NCBI GenBank assembly: GCA_013339895.1
Contig: JABACO010000010.1
Span: 6,027,445-6,091,444 of the forward strand
Direction: 5' to 3'
Length of the DNA stretch: 64,000 nucleotides
Source of the DNA: Ephydatia muelleri
Lineage: Eukaryota; Porifera; Demospongiae; Spongillida; Spongillidae
This document shows positions 34,816 through 46,907 of this stretch, piece by piece (position 1 is the first letter of the stretch; each line of letters opens with the position of its first letter). The notes under the pieces were generated by a model. It was not told the DNA's origin. It saw nothing but the letters and a program-made list of their open reading frames with translations, and ran no database searches. A program made the translations under genes and the position numbers.

Positions 34816-35159
34816 ATACTGAACTAAGGCATCATTCAATGAGAAAGGATTTATAAAGATGTCATTTTTTTCCCTTTACTGACCTGAGATGATTTTAACC
34901 TGCCATGTAAGCATGCTTTACAACAGCCAGCGAACATTACAAATGCACCTATACATGTTATGGTCCATTAGTTTATGTACATGTACAGGTCAATGTACAT
35001 GTATATATATACATGTGTGGATAATAAACATACACTAGCTGTACATTTATAAAATGAGTAGAGGGAAATAAATTGCTTCAGATTTTGAATGTGCATGAAA
35101 GAGGCTGTTAGGAACCAAGATAATGAGGTGTAGGTTTGAGTGTAGCTGCATTAGAGGAA

Positions 35160-35515
35160 GTGAGGGGGAGTGTGGGTGTGATGATCAGTGTATTTTGAAG
35201 TTTGGATGGTGCAGATGTACACATAGGTACTACATATTTGCCTAATCTCACACATGAACTTCTTATTTGGTATCTCTACACAACTTTGTGAGAATGCAAT
35301 GCGTGCAAGTACATTCACAGCTGCATACAGTATACATGTACATTTGAAATGTTGACATGTGTACTTGTACATGTGTATACACAGCTCTGTACATTGACAT
35401 AGCAACATGCAGTATATTGTAGAGTCTTACGCTGTGCCTCTATATCTATATTCTAGAAATTTGCTGAAATCAAGTGGAGACATACTGGTCTCTGTGTGTG
35501 TGTCCAACAATGGGG
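35160..35515. repeat. Paralogue of the 58.9/62.5-kb region: unoccupied insertion site
   Basis: Sequence here (GCCTAATCTCACACA, ACATTCACAGCTGCATACAG, CATTTGAAATG, ACTCTGTACATTGACA-like and ACTGGTCTCTGTGTG blocks) matches, in the same order and orientation, the two flanks of the 59004-62479 element. At the junction only one TATA (35331-35334) is present. Confidence 0.75.
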
Positions 35516-35810
35516 AAAAAGTGAATAAACATAGATGTGTAATCTCATGCACACGTACACTGTGCATGTACTGTACATGATCATCATTCCTACATGTACA
35601 TGTATGTTACAAGATAGTTGAGGGTGAAGAGTTGATGCATGGAGAACCTAATACACTGCAAATCTGCATGTACACATTACTATTTATCTTAATTGCATTC
35701 TTACTAAATAATGCTATTGCAGTGTTAAGATTATTCCATAACCTTCAATTGTTTGTGGGCAAATACATGTACAATACACTGTAGTATGAAAAGAAGTACT
35801 CACTGTCCAC

Positions 35811-35911
35811 TCATCCATTACCAGTCTCACTCTCTTCCATCTTGAAATCAGATACTCTCTCAGGTATACTAAATGCCTTGGTCACGATACCTATAGGCAT
35901 GACCTCTGCTC
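35811..35911 (-). CDS. Putative terminal exon, unknown protein
   Basis: On the minus strand an acceptor (CTCTCATACAG) is followed by an open block encoding AEVMPIGIVTKAFSIPERVS and FKMEESETGNG, then a stop. Position and acceptor context parallel the 63015-63142 exon in the paralogous region, but the coding frames differ. The function is unknown. Confidence 0.35.
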
Positions 35912-36000
35912 CTGTATGAGAGCAATAAACATGTCCACTTAAGATTTACTCAGAATGACAATAATAGCATCATGCGAATGTAATACAATCAGAGATAATA

Positions 36001-36190
36001 TATGGAACAATTCACGACAAAATGTCGTGATCAAAATTTTATTACAATCCTTTGCGTTAACATCGTTATATAACTTCGATTCCGAACGGTAAACGCTATC
36101 ATTGTATCAACGTCCTATTTTCTACACTTCATACTACACCATTTCTTGCACTTGCTCCGTGCCAGTATTGCAACGTCCGATACCCCACAC
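36001..36190. repeat. GGGAC-family fragment
   Basis: Contains the family blocks CCTATTTTCTACACTTCATAC, shortened here, and TTGCACTTGCTCCGTGCCAG, then stops matching at CCCCACAC. Confidence 0.65.
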
Positions 36191-36970
36191 ACAGCGGTTC
36201 AGCCGTCCGAATCCGTGCAGCAAGAATTCCCGCCGTCATTACACCCGACGTGAAAACAGCGAAACGTGGGTATGCGGTCATGGTTACCTTGGGCCGTACG
36301 ATAGATATTTTGAAACGTTGGCATACGGATAAATCGCATGAGTGCAATGAGAAATTAACTTTGACCGAAGTCAATTTCAGCTGACAGACTAGTGCGTACG
36401 ATGACGCTTAGTGTACTGAAGTTGAAGGTATGGCCACTCTATACTTGGCGAATTCCGCCTGTTACATGTACCGCGACTGCGTCATACAGTACAGTTCAAA
36501 TTCGGAGTCAGATATCACGAACAATGGCGAGGCTGCACTGGGTTCTGGAACGAACGTTGTAGCAGTGACGCTGTTCAAATGGTTCAAAGGCTGAAATTGC
36601 TCCAACATTTGATTATGAGTGGACTTGACCCAGTCCCGCGTCCAGTCCTACCTGATGGCCTTATCACGGTGTGTTCTATGTGGTGGGTGCATTATTAGGA
36701 GTTATATTTGTGATAGACCAAGAAGTAGAAGGCGCACATGGGTGTGAGTGCATTAATTTTGGTATAGATTGACCCAGGCTATCTGATAGTAGTCTGTAGT
36801 GTACCTAGGTGCATGTGGAGTGCATTATTTGGAGTTTTTTTTTGGTATTGTTTACAGATGCACACCCTTAGAGGAAAGCTCCATCTGTCTGGAAGCCAAA
36901 ATGAAGGGGATGCACAATATGAGACTAAGTGATACAAGAGGACCTCATCGACTGAGGGGGTTGTGACCCC
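36191..36970. other. Non-coding stretch
   Basis: No feature recognised. Confidence 0.4.
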
Positions 36971-37456
36971 ACAGTATGGAGGTAGCCATGAGCCTGTACT
37001 CTTCCAAGCTGGTGGGTGTGGTCATGATGGCGGGTGAGACAAGAACATCCTATATGACACAGAGGGAAGGTGTGTGGTATATTTGTAAAAGTGTGTGTAT
37101 ATGTAAGGTGTGTGTAAGATGTGTGTATATGTGTGCGCACACGCACACAGGAGATAAAGGAACCAGGGATACTGCGAGAAATACCCCCACAAATGTCCCA
37201 CGTGCCCACCCCGTGGAGGAGAAAGGACCCAGGATCTCAGGGTAACCTGGGATCCCCTAGCACTCCGGATCATGAAGGCAAACCATGAATGAGACCCTTG
37301 GAACCTCCAGAGCTCCTGGAAACCCGGTACATACCTACACGTGCACATACATGTACTAACATTCATACACACATGCTCTGCACATATATGCATACATGCA
37401 ATGTAAATCGTTGTGTATTTGATTGATATTTGCAAACACACACACACACACACGCG

Positions 37457-37504
<48 letters not shown>

Positions 37505-37707
37505 CCCTCTGAACAGAAGGGAGAGCAGGGTCCCGAGAACCTGGACAACCCAGAGCCATGAGTCCACCAGCAAGAGTCCAAGGAGCCCCAGGGAGAGAGG
37601 CAACCCAATGGTAACCAAGGCCGCTGGGACCCCCGGAATACCTGGCTATCGAGGACAGCCGAGTCAGAAAGGAGAGCCCCTAGCCCCTAGTGCTTCATGT
37701 GCTCCTG
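36971..37707 (+). pseudogene. Collagen-like (Gly-X-Y) exon remnants
   Basis: Exon-like block 37151-37326 keeps CACACAG acceptor and CCCG|GTACAT donor and contains GDKGTRDT, EEKGPRISG and APGNPG with several stops. Block 37504-37707 (204 nt, phase 1-1, donor CTCCTG|GTAAGG) carries Gly-X-Y in three successive frames: KGEQGP, then EPGQPRA and VQGAPGRE, then AGTPGIPGYRGQPSQKGEP. The pattern is that of a fibrillar or short-chain collagen coding region with accumulated frameshifts. A smaller block at about 36975-37030 (YGGSHEPVLFQAGGC) may be a further exon. It is probably a dead gene fragment. Confidence 0.55.
37437..37502. repeat. (CA)n microsatellite
   Basis: AC dinucleotide run abutting the acceptor of the second collagen-like block. 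Confidence 0.9.
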
Positions 37708-39533
37708 GTAAGGCCATATCACGTGATGTACATTATTTTAGGGTGAGTGTAGATTTGTGTGTGCGCATGCGTGCGTTGAGTGTACATTATTTGGAAGGAA
37801 TGTGTATGTAACATGTACTGTGTGGGAAGGGTGTTGAGCCTGCAACTTTGCATTTTCACATGTCAAATATGCCAATTTTTGTCTGTGTGTACATGAATTT
37901 TGTGAAGCAGTGTGTATGTACTGTGTGGTGTTGTATGTGTCAATGTGTGTACAATACAGTATGTGTGAAGGTTGTACAATATTGTGCAAAGGTATGTGTG
38001 TTGTGTGTGTGATATGCCAATTTCTGTCATATATGGCATCCACTGCTTGACTATCTGTGCATACGACATTGTGTCGTACTGAGGTGGGTGTTGTTTCTCC
38101 TGTGTTTGGCATTTAATGGAATAGAACTCAGTCCAAAGTCCATCTGCAGCATGTCTGTCTGAGTACGAGGTCTGTGTGTGTTGTATAGTGTGTTGTATTG
38201 TGGGTTGTATAGTGGGCATATCGTCCACTATTTTATGATTTACGACACATGCCACCTTTTTTTTTTGACTTGCCAAGGCGATGGTGACTCAACATCTGAC
38301 AATGAAGAACATGGATCATGCTTGTGACGACGTGGATTTCACTGGGCAACGGACAATTGTGTTTGAGTGTGGTGTGCCTTTATTGATTTTTAATCATGGC
38401 AACTACTATCTTGCTTGTGTACAGTGAGTGTACTTATGATGATGTGGCACATACCTATTTGAGAAGGGCGCATAATCTCAGAGACGAAGAGGATTGTTCC
38501 GTATAATAACCTTTCATAGACTCTTTCAATTGGGCACATAAGTCACTTGCTTTATAAAGAAAGGGGCGGGGCATCATAACAAATCATTGATGCTATAACT
38601 AATCAGATTACAGCGAAAGCATTTCGAATTACAATGCTATTGTACTTCCTTTAATAATCGAAGGCCAGATCTTTGTAAGCAACGCAGACGATTGCGTGCC
38701 ACAAAACCAGCCACGCGTAGTACATTCAAACTAAGCTGAACTGTAACTAATAACTATTCGGATTACATTGCAGAGCATCCCTGAGTCATAACAACTTGCC
38801 GCGGTTTAGGTATACATGGAAAGAGGCGGGGCATCATAACAAACGATTGACGCACACATTCAAAGCGGCGATACTACATGTACTGGTTTCAGTCATATCG
38901 GTACGGCTGCACTACCGTTATAATGGGATACTGGGCTTGTGTTATTATTGCCTATATACTTGTACATACGTTACAATCAGTAACATGTTAAATGGAATAC
39001 ACCTGAGTTTCAGGATATATCATGATAACCAAACTTATTCCAGAGCTATGAGCATGAATATAGCTCTTAAAATGACTTTCTACCTGGGGTCAGAAAATGG
39101 CATGTGTCATACTGGTAAGGGGGCGGGGGGAATGAGGGAAGAGAGGTTGATATCCACCATGGTTCTCCGAGTTCAGGTTGTCATGACAACTAAATCAAGG
39201 AGTGCATAAGTATGTGGATAGTGTACGGAGAGAGACACAGGGACATTGTAGCACAAAATATCTGACCATGCATGTCTATTTACCTAGGTCATGAGAAATC
39301 CATGACAAGATACCATGCACCCACCTTAGCTTATCCACATATGAATTAGGAATCACGATGTCTTTACCAATCAAGTTCTGTCCTTATCCTTATAGTTTTG
39401 TTTATAGATAATCATGATATTTGCAATGAACAGTATGTGGCATTGGGTACGTCTGTGTTGTACATGCACCATAACATCCGCTTTATAAATCATACTGAAT
39501 AAACGAACAGGTTCATGATTAAGAGTACACATC
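37708..39533. other. Mostly non-coding; short direct repeat
   Basis: GGGGCATCATAACAAA..ATTGA occurs at about 38565-38590 and 38826-38850 in direct orientation, with AAGAGG/AAAGGGGCG before it. No gene supported. Confidence 0.45.
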
Positions 39534-39679
39534 TTAGTGAGTCAGGTACAGTTCTTCTAGTTCATCACTAATGACATCTTGGGCTTGATTGCTAGTAAAA
39601 TCCAATCCATGTACAGATGGGTTCTGGCTATTCATGTGCGATGTGCGACCCTGAGTGCAGGTCCATGTAGTACTAACAC
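39534..39679 (-). CDS. Putative 3'-terminal exon, unknown protein
   Basis: On the minus strand, after CCCCTCACAG, a 146-nt phase-1 block encodes VSTTWTCTQGRTSHMNSQNP and SVHGLDFTSNQAQDVISDEL, then EELYLTH-stop. It has a clean acceptor and an acidic tail, but no upstream exon was recognised. Function unknown. Confidence 0.35.
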
Positions 39680-39774
39680 CTGTGAGGGGGGAAAGGTTGC
39701 ACATGCTCACCCTACAACTAACAAGACACTCGTACTCGCTTGTACACATGTACAGCACATGTGTACATGTACAC

Positions 39775-39794
39775 CGGGGGGGGGGGGGGGGGGG
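39775..39794. repeat. G-run
   Basis: About 17-18 consecutive G followed by GT-rich sequence. The count is unreliable in an assembly. Confidence 0.8.
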
Positions 39795-39968
39795 TGGTGG
39801 GGGTGTTGGAGGTGTTTTGAGTTTGAGAGGTAATGGGGGAAATGGTACAGATGCATTCTGAAATGTACCTCCGCAAAATATTTTTAGGGGATGGGGTTTA
39901 TTTCTCCCTACCCCATCAGGCACCACACCACTCTACACACAACACCAGTTGATCTGCAGTCTGCAGTG

Positions 39969-40442
39969 ACACACACACACACACACACACACATGTATAC
40001 ACACATCACATGCACACACACACACACGCATGTATACACACATCACACACACATGTATACACACACACACACACGCATCACACAAACACACACATGTATA
40101 CACACATCACACATGTATACACGCATCACACACATGTACACACACATGTATAACACACATCCCACACACATGCATACACGCACCATACACACATCACACA
40201 CACACACGCATCACACAAACACACACACATGTATACACACATCACACACACATGCATACACACACATGTATACACACATCACACACGCACATGTATACAC
40301 ACATCACACACGCACATGTATACACACATCACACACATGTATATACACACACACATCACACAAACACACACATGTATACACATACACGCACACATGTATA
40401 CACACATCGCACACACACACACATGTATACACACATCACACA
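39969..40442. repeat. CACACATGTATACACACATCACA satellite-like array
   Basis: About 475 bases of CA-rich DNA in which CATGTATACACACATCACA recurs at irregular short spacing. The His/Thr-rich frames across it are artefacts. Confidence 0.9.
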
Positions 40443-40785
40443 TAATCTGGACTCACCTGTGCTGCCCCCGAAACCGTTCGACTCCTATGCGGCACAATGG
40501 ATCTGTTGTTTAGAACTTGTTCGCCCCTTAAATCATGGGTAGCAGCTGGTGGGTAGAATTATTAAGCATGAAACAAACCGGTTGTCATGCCACAAATTTA
40601 AGAATAATATTATAGCATGTAACATCGATTGTAATTAAATTCCTTTGTGCACATAAACACTGACGAAAGTAACCAGACATACTCTCGACCCCAGACACAT
40701 GTCCTACAATTTGTCTATGTACTTACGAGACTACATGTACACCACTTACAAAGCTGACATGCAATGTGAGGTATGGTTGGCAGTA

Positions 40786-40962
40786 GGGAGTGTTCGGCAA
40801 CCACACTTTCAACACAATACAGAGCCTCAAAGAAGACATTTCAATATTTCTAAACAGGTTACAAACCATCCTTCTGGGTTGTCTTAGGACGCAGTAAGTA
40901 TAGTTTAAAGCAACTACGTTCCCTTTAAATAATAACACATGGATGCCGAACACTACCTACGC
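40786..40962. mobile_element. Short inverted-repeat element, GGTAGTGTTCGGCA ends
   Basis: GTAGGGAGTGTTCGGCA on the left and the complement of GTAGGTAGTGTTCGGCA on the right, about 175 bases apart. The same motif sits near 16377-16412 and, inverted, near 32222-32260. Confidence 0.5.
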
Positions 40963-42627
40963 TATCGCGCATGTCGATCACTACCTAATCTACCCTAGAT
41001 GTATGAACGTGGCCAGATGTTGCTAAGCTTCTAATATCAGTTGGTTATCAGTAACTCCTCTGACAGTCAAATTAAGTGCACGAATAACTTCAAATACACA
41101 CACGCAAGCGTGCGCACAGATATAAAAACACAAACGTGTCTTCTTGATAGGCGACATACGTTCATATGAACAGATCAGAGTTTGACCGATCTAAAAAGTA
41201 AAACCTAGAAAGAATACGTTCCCTTAAAATTCTATAGCCAACCTATCATTATACAAGTGAGAAATCTTACGCGGTCCTTACCAAAGTGTCATGCATCACG
41301 GTAGCTAAGCAGGATATGGTACTAGGTAGCAATCCAGTTAGGTCCGTTCCATGTATTCCAATAAATGCTCCTGGGCCTTTAAAACGATTCTCTATTGATA
41401 TTGCATTCCGGTTAAGTTGTATCCGTTATTGCAACGTGCGGGGCAAAAATGGAGTCAGGTTTGTAGGATGATAATCTGTTAGTGTATAACTGTGCACACC
41501 CTTTGTACTGGTCTATATTCCAATCAGATACACATGTGCGACGCAGCCGTTCATTTAATTACCGTAAAGGTCATTGAAAGAAGTAGCAAGGTTCGTCATT
41601 GTTCAGATTTCGCTCAACCCATTTGATGTGATCTGTCCCCAAGGGCTATCATAAAGGACTAATGCTGCGTGTTGTGAACTCACAGTAGGCTCAGAAATAG
41701 CGCAACAAAACTATGAAACTAACCAACATAGGTTTGTTTTACAATCCTTCTCGTACACTTGTCACAATGAAATGTGTCGAATCGGGTGATAAAGGCTGTA
41801 CCCCGCTAAGGTTAGTTTATTTGAATTCCTTATTTCTATATACAGCAGATGAAGATATCCCAAAACTAAGACGCAGTCTACGTTAATACTTAAGGTAATA
41901 ATGTTCTGTACTTTACAGTTAGCTATGTACTTCCCAACTTCTCCAGAAAACGTGATAGACGCACAGCGAGTTCAAGGAGGGCGATACAAGGGCTAGCGCT
42001 GATGATACAAATTGCTTGAACAACGGCAATTAAAGGGTAAGGTGTTTCGTTATTAACAACAATGTGTGATTGTGTATTGCATTGTCAGGAAAAGGACACG
42101 GGAAGGAGTATGAAACAGGATGGAGCTTTGGAGAGCCGCGGCAATGGCACACAAGACTAGAGACAATGTGTGTGCGTGTGTGTTTGTGTGTGTGTGTCGT
42201 GTGTGTGTGTGTGTGTGTGTGATATTGTATAGTGTATACAATCTGCCATATCTTCTATTCGTTGAAACGCTTAAGCATGCGCGTCCTGGTGTACGCAAGC
42301 GAGGCGGGGGGGGGGGGGGGGGGGGTGGGGGGGGGGGGGGGGGGGGGGAGGATACCGCTCCATATAGAATGGTCCGTACGGATTGGCTCATACGCCCTTA
42401 ACGGTGTAGGTAGACGACCGAAACAGCCTGTACGGGTACGGCAGACGAAATGTCAGCGTGCGAACACGTGCGACAAAACGTGACTCGCAGCCACAGCCGT
42501 TTCCTATCGGTCCGCACACGAGAGCCGCGATCGTACAACCGACAATTTAGGATCCAATTGAATACGGTTAGGATCGCGTGCGACTGCGAGCCCGGAATCA
42601 CGCATATGAACCGCTGTGACAGGCCGT
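40963..42627. other. Non-coding stretch before the assembly gap
   Basis: No gene recognised. GT-rich tract 42170-42222 and an interrupted G-run 42306-42348. Confidence 0.45.
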
Positions 42628-42702
42628 CATAAACTTTCGGCAGGAGTAATCAAATCGCTTCAAATTCGGATCGAAGGTAGAGGGCTTCCCACATCGCTTG
42701 CG
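42628..42702. repeat. GGGAC-family fragment running into the gap
   Basis: ACTTTCGGCAGGAGTAATCA and ATCGCTTCAAATTCGG match the interior of the family; the rest is in the gap. Confidence 0.6.
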
Positions 42703-43702
42703 NNNNNNNNNNNNNNNNNNNNNNNNNNNNNNNNNNNNNNNNNNNNNNNNNNNNNNNNNNNNNNNNNNNNNNNNNNNNNNNNNNNNNNNNNNNNNNNNNN
42801 NNNNNNNNNNNNNNNNNNNNNNNNNNNNNNNNNNNNNNNNNNNNNNNNNNNNNNNNNNNNNNNNNNNNNNNNNNNNNNNNNNNNNNNNNNNNNNNNNNNN
42901 NNNNNNNNNNNNNNNNNNNNNNNNNNNNNNNNNNNNNNNNNNNNNNNNNNNNNNNNNNNNNNNNNNNNNNNNNNNNNNNNNNNNNNNNNNNNNNNNNNNN
43001 NNNNNNNNNNNNNNNNNNNNNNNNNNNNNNNNNNNNNNNNNNNNNNNNNNNNNNNNNNNNNNNNNNNNNNNNNNNNNNNNNNNNNNNNNNNNNNNNNNNN
43101 NNNNNNNNNNNNNNNNNNNNNNNNNNNNNNNNNNNNNNNNNNNNNNNNNNNNNNNNNNNNNNNNNNNNNNNNNNNNNNNNNNNNNNNNNNNNNNNNNNNN
43201 NNNNNNNNNNNNNNNNNNNNNNNNNNNNNNNNNNNNNNNNNNNNNNNNNNNNNNNNNNNNNNNNNNNNNNNNNNNNNNNNNNNNNNNNNNNNNNNNNNNN
43301 NNNNNNNNNNNNNNNNNNNNNNNNNNNNNNNNNNNNNNNNNNNNNNNNNNNNNNNNNNNNNNNNNNNNNNNNNNNNNNNNNNNNNNNNNNNNNNNNNNNN
43401 NNNNNNNNNNNNNNNNNNNNNNNNNNNNNNNNNNNNNNNNNNNNNNNNNNNNNNNNNNNNNNNNNNNNNNNNNNNNNNNNNNNNNNNNNNNNNNNNNNNN
43501 NNNNNNNNNNNNNNNNNNNNNNNNNNNNNNNNNNNNNNNNNNNNNNNNNNNNNNNNNNNNNNNNNNNNNNNNNNNNNNNNNNNNNNNNNNNNNNNNNNNN
43601 NNNNNNNNNNNNNNNNNNNNNNNNNNNNNNNNNNNNNNNNNNNNNNNNNNNNNNNNNNNNNNNNNNNNNNNNNNNNNNNNNNNNNNNNNNNNNNNNNNNN
43701 NN
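42703..43702. other. Assembly gap (1000 N)
   Basis: Exactly 1000 undetermined bases; the true length may differ. Any frame across it is meaningless. Confidence 0.99.
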
Positions 43703-44127
43703 TCTTGGATGGACATTCGCGGGCAGCACATACTGCCAGCTTGTACGCAATGTTAATACTGAAACAGAAGCGGCGGGGAGTGGGCCAAGTGAATTTAATG
43801 GATGCAATTTTGAAGACGTTTGTGGACTGATGAGTGTAAGTGTCCAAATAGGAGAGCCACAGGTGATTTTGCTGCTAGAAAATCGGTGACGCTCCTAAGC
43901 CAAGGTACATGTACAGGTCCTACTTTTCTAAAAGCGCGCACTGAAGCGCACGATGCAAAGACTAAGACTAAGTCCCACCCGCTAGTTAACACTTTTTAGG
44001 TGCCGATATAGGTTTCGTTTGTTGAATAGTTTTGGATAGTCTTTTTAGATCGTTCTGCATTGTCGCCATGTGTGATGTTTAATTTGACTGCTACTGTATA
44101 CTGCTTGGGTTCAGTAACCTGTTTAGC
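43703..44127. other. Unrecognised stretch after the gap
   Basis: Possibly part of the retroelement that follows. One frame reads VNLMDAILKTFVD. No firm call. Confidence 0.3.
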
Positions 44128-44893
44128 ATGCGATCAATACATTATTACAGAAGTCCATGCTCGATAGCCTCATTTACAGTGTCAGCTGATGGTGCCTTGG
44201 GACATGAAGCAACCTACTATCTTAAGCATGTTTCTGAGCAAAATTATATGAAGTGGGGAAAGTCTCATGGGGAAGTGATGAAATGGCTGCAAGCTACCGT
44301 ATCATCAGAGCAACTGATATACAAGTATATGTATGTCTCCGAAGCTCTCGCATTATTGGATATGGTTGATGGGATAGGACTTTCTAATATAATAGTAGAA
44401 GAAAACTATTTGTCTCCTGTCATACCATCCCTTCATTAATATTAGCAGCTTTTGACCTGTCTGTCACATCAACGCTAAATGCACAAATTTTTCAAGAAGC
44501 GTGTGTGACAGCAGGTTCAGCTGCCTTGACTGCCCAGATCCGCAAGCACCGAGTGAATGACGAAAGGTGCAGGGATCTAGGCTGGGCATGTATCCCTCTT
44601 GTGGTGGAGACGTACGGATGTTGGGGTACTGAGGCTATTCAAGCTTTGTCAAGACTTGCCACCCGTTTGTCCACTAGGCAGGGACGTCCCAAGTCACTCG
44701 TGAGCAATGAAATCTTTGGAAGACTCAGTTTGGCCCTTGTGAGAGCGAATTCCCGAGCCATCCTATCCCGCTCTCTGTAAACTGTTCGTGTTAGGTAAAG
44801 TACTGTAGGTAGTAGCATATCAATAATAATTTCCATTCGTGTATTCTTATGTATACTATTACCATTGAATGTGAAAAAAAAAGAAAAAAAAAA
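44128..44893 (+). pseudogene. Retroelement C-terminal region with A-rich 3' tail
   Basis: Two frames in succession: 44128-44439 (SADGALGHEATYYLKHVSEQ, KWGKSHGEVMKWLQATVS) and 44505-44780 (LGWACIPLVVETYGCWGTEA, RLSLALVRANSRAILSRSL, stop). Both have the G-x-x-G-x-E-A ... L..A..RA/RGN pattern that I associate with the C-terminus of sponge and cnidarian retroelement polyproteins (memory). The stop is followed by about 90 bases and an A-rich run (44873-44893), as at a LINE 3' end. The 28-kb fragment shows the same pattern. Confidence 0.55.
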
Positions 44894-45213
44894 GCAACTC
44901 TTAATGTCTTTTATTCTATCCTATTTCATTGAGTTCTCACATAATGTTGGTGTGTTTGATTCATTCTTATTTATTATCATTACTTATTCTTTCTTTAAAA
45001 TATATGGGATCGCTTCACAAAAGGAACCTAACACATACATGATAATATTTTCAGTATGTGCAATAGAAATGTAATGCTTGCGTTGAAATGTACGGCTAAT
45101 TAAAAATTCAGAGCCTTGCAACTCCATGACATACTCCGATTCTCAGTGCGTAAGTACGAGACATATTTCAAACTTCAGATATCAAAAGTTTTGAAATCTT
45201 GAAATACATGCGT
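44894..45213. other. AT-rich non-coding stretch
   Basis: Nothing recognised. Confidence 0.4.
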
Positions 45214-45275
45214 TAGGTCCCTTTTCGGAAATGATTCCATATATGTATGGGATCATTTCCGCGAAAAGGGACCTA
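45214..45275. repeat. Head-to-head hairpin of GGGATC-type element ends
   Basis: TAGGTCCCTTTTCGGAAATG is followed after a short AT-rich centre by its near-perfect complement ending GGGACCTA. Two copies of the same terminus abut in opposite orientation; only the right-hand one continues. Confidence 0.8.
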
Positions 45276-46907
45276 GTGCATATTATAAAATTTGCCTTAT
45301 GTTAAAATTGGTGTAACTCCCGAACGGTACACACTATCGACTTCCTATTTTCAACATGTACACCATTTCAGTATGTAAAGTTATATTTTGGCGTCTTGCA
45401 CAAACTCTGTGCCGATGTTACGAGATCCGATGCCCATGGGGTTCAAAAACACCACATCTTTAGGTTCAAGCGTCCAAATTGTTTTAAATTCAATGTGTAC
45501 GTAGAGGGGTCCTGTCACTATTGAGGTGTTCTTTTCGTTATTTTTACTTTATGTGTTACGGAGATATACCTGTGCAAAGTTAATGCACATTTCCAGCTCG
45601 ATTCACACAATTATTGCATGCAGCCTGCGTTCCATTCTCCCAATCCACAATAAATTTCGATAACTTTCTTTGTTCCGCCCATTCTCCACCCATACTCCGC
45701 CTAAAACGAAGCTAGCCATTCGCAACACCCATGCAGCGACAATTCAAAGAAGAAGAAGAAGAAGAAGAAGACTTCTCGCTTGGCAAGACGATCGTATCAA
45801 ATTAATGGATTTCAGTGAATGGTTAATTGCAGTAATCTTGTGCCGAATTCAACATGGCTCGCGTAAGGCTATACATGTATTTGCTACGCACTTGCATCAT
45901 CCTCTAGTCATGCAATAAAGCTTTCTTATTTGCTGTAGCCCTTGCTAAAATTCTTGTCACACCCACTCAGCTACGCTTGCAATGTCAACTTTCAGCTCAC
46001 GCATAGTACATGAACATCAGTGCACTCATGCTGGCTCACACACCTTTATGCATTTGTGCACACACTTGTATAAACCTGTACACCATCGTATGACATATTC
46101 TTACGCACAACAGTCACGAATACAGTACTTGTGGCACACAATAAACCAGTCTGATGATGATGACACACTCCCACACCACATGCACGTGCATTCTACCATT
46201 TAACTTTGTACATTTTTGAGGGGGTTTATGTACTGAGCTTCTGTACTCTCTTAGTTTAATCCTCGGCATTGTTGCCTGTAGAAGCATTCCTTATAACAAC
46301 TCCTCTCTGTGCAGGCTGAGTTTCCCATATAAATGGTTCTTCCTACATGACATAGAGCCCTCACATGTACACAGGTATGTGGCGACATATAGGATTGATC
46401 ATTTGTACATACATCATGTCTTCATAGTCCTCTAGAGGTACACATACATTGCACATGTTAATAACTATATTTTACCGTAAGATGTGTAAAGTTTTTACAA
46501 ACTTCCTACGCACTCACATCATCTTTCTCTGGTCAGTGGAGAAACGTGTAATAAAGCTTTCCTATTTGTTGTATTGCTCATCTGCTCATCATTCCTTATA
46601 CCCCCCCCCCCCCCTCCCTCCCCCACTCAGCTACCGTACGTGGCGTCTGTACCACTTCGCAGTAACTTCAACCTCCTTTCGCCCACACAATTTTCAAATC
46701 ACACAGAGTACATGAATTAATAAGGTAGAGTTTAGGTACAGGTGTAGTTTAATGCTCATAACCAGTCTATGTCATAGTATTACTAAGCTTTCTATGGGTA
46801 CTAGGTACAGTGCATGTCCGCTGCTAAGGCTGAGATGTAAGCATATGTTTCTACAGATGCATTCAATGAATGATCCTAACCAATCCTAAGCTTGGCATTA
46901 GTGCTCA

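Noticed and set aside
39891-40542. His/Thr frames of 94-184 codons
   Set aside because: Translation of the CACACATGTATACACA array.
42598-43847. Long frames across the gap
   Set aside because: They consist of undetermined bases.
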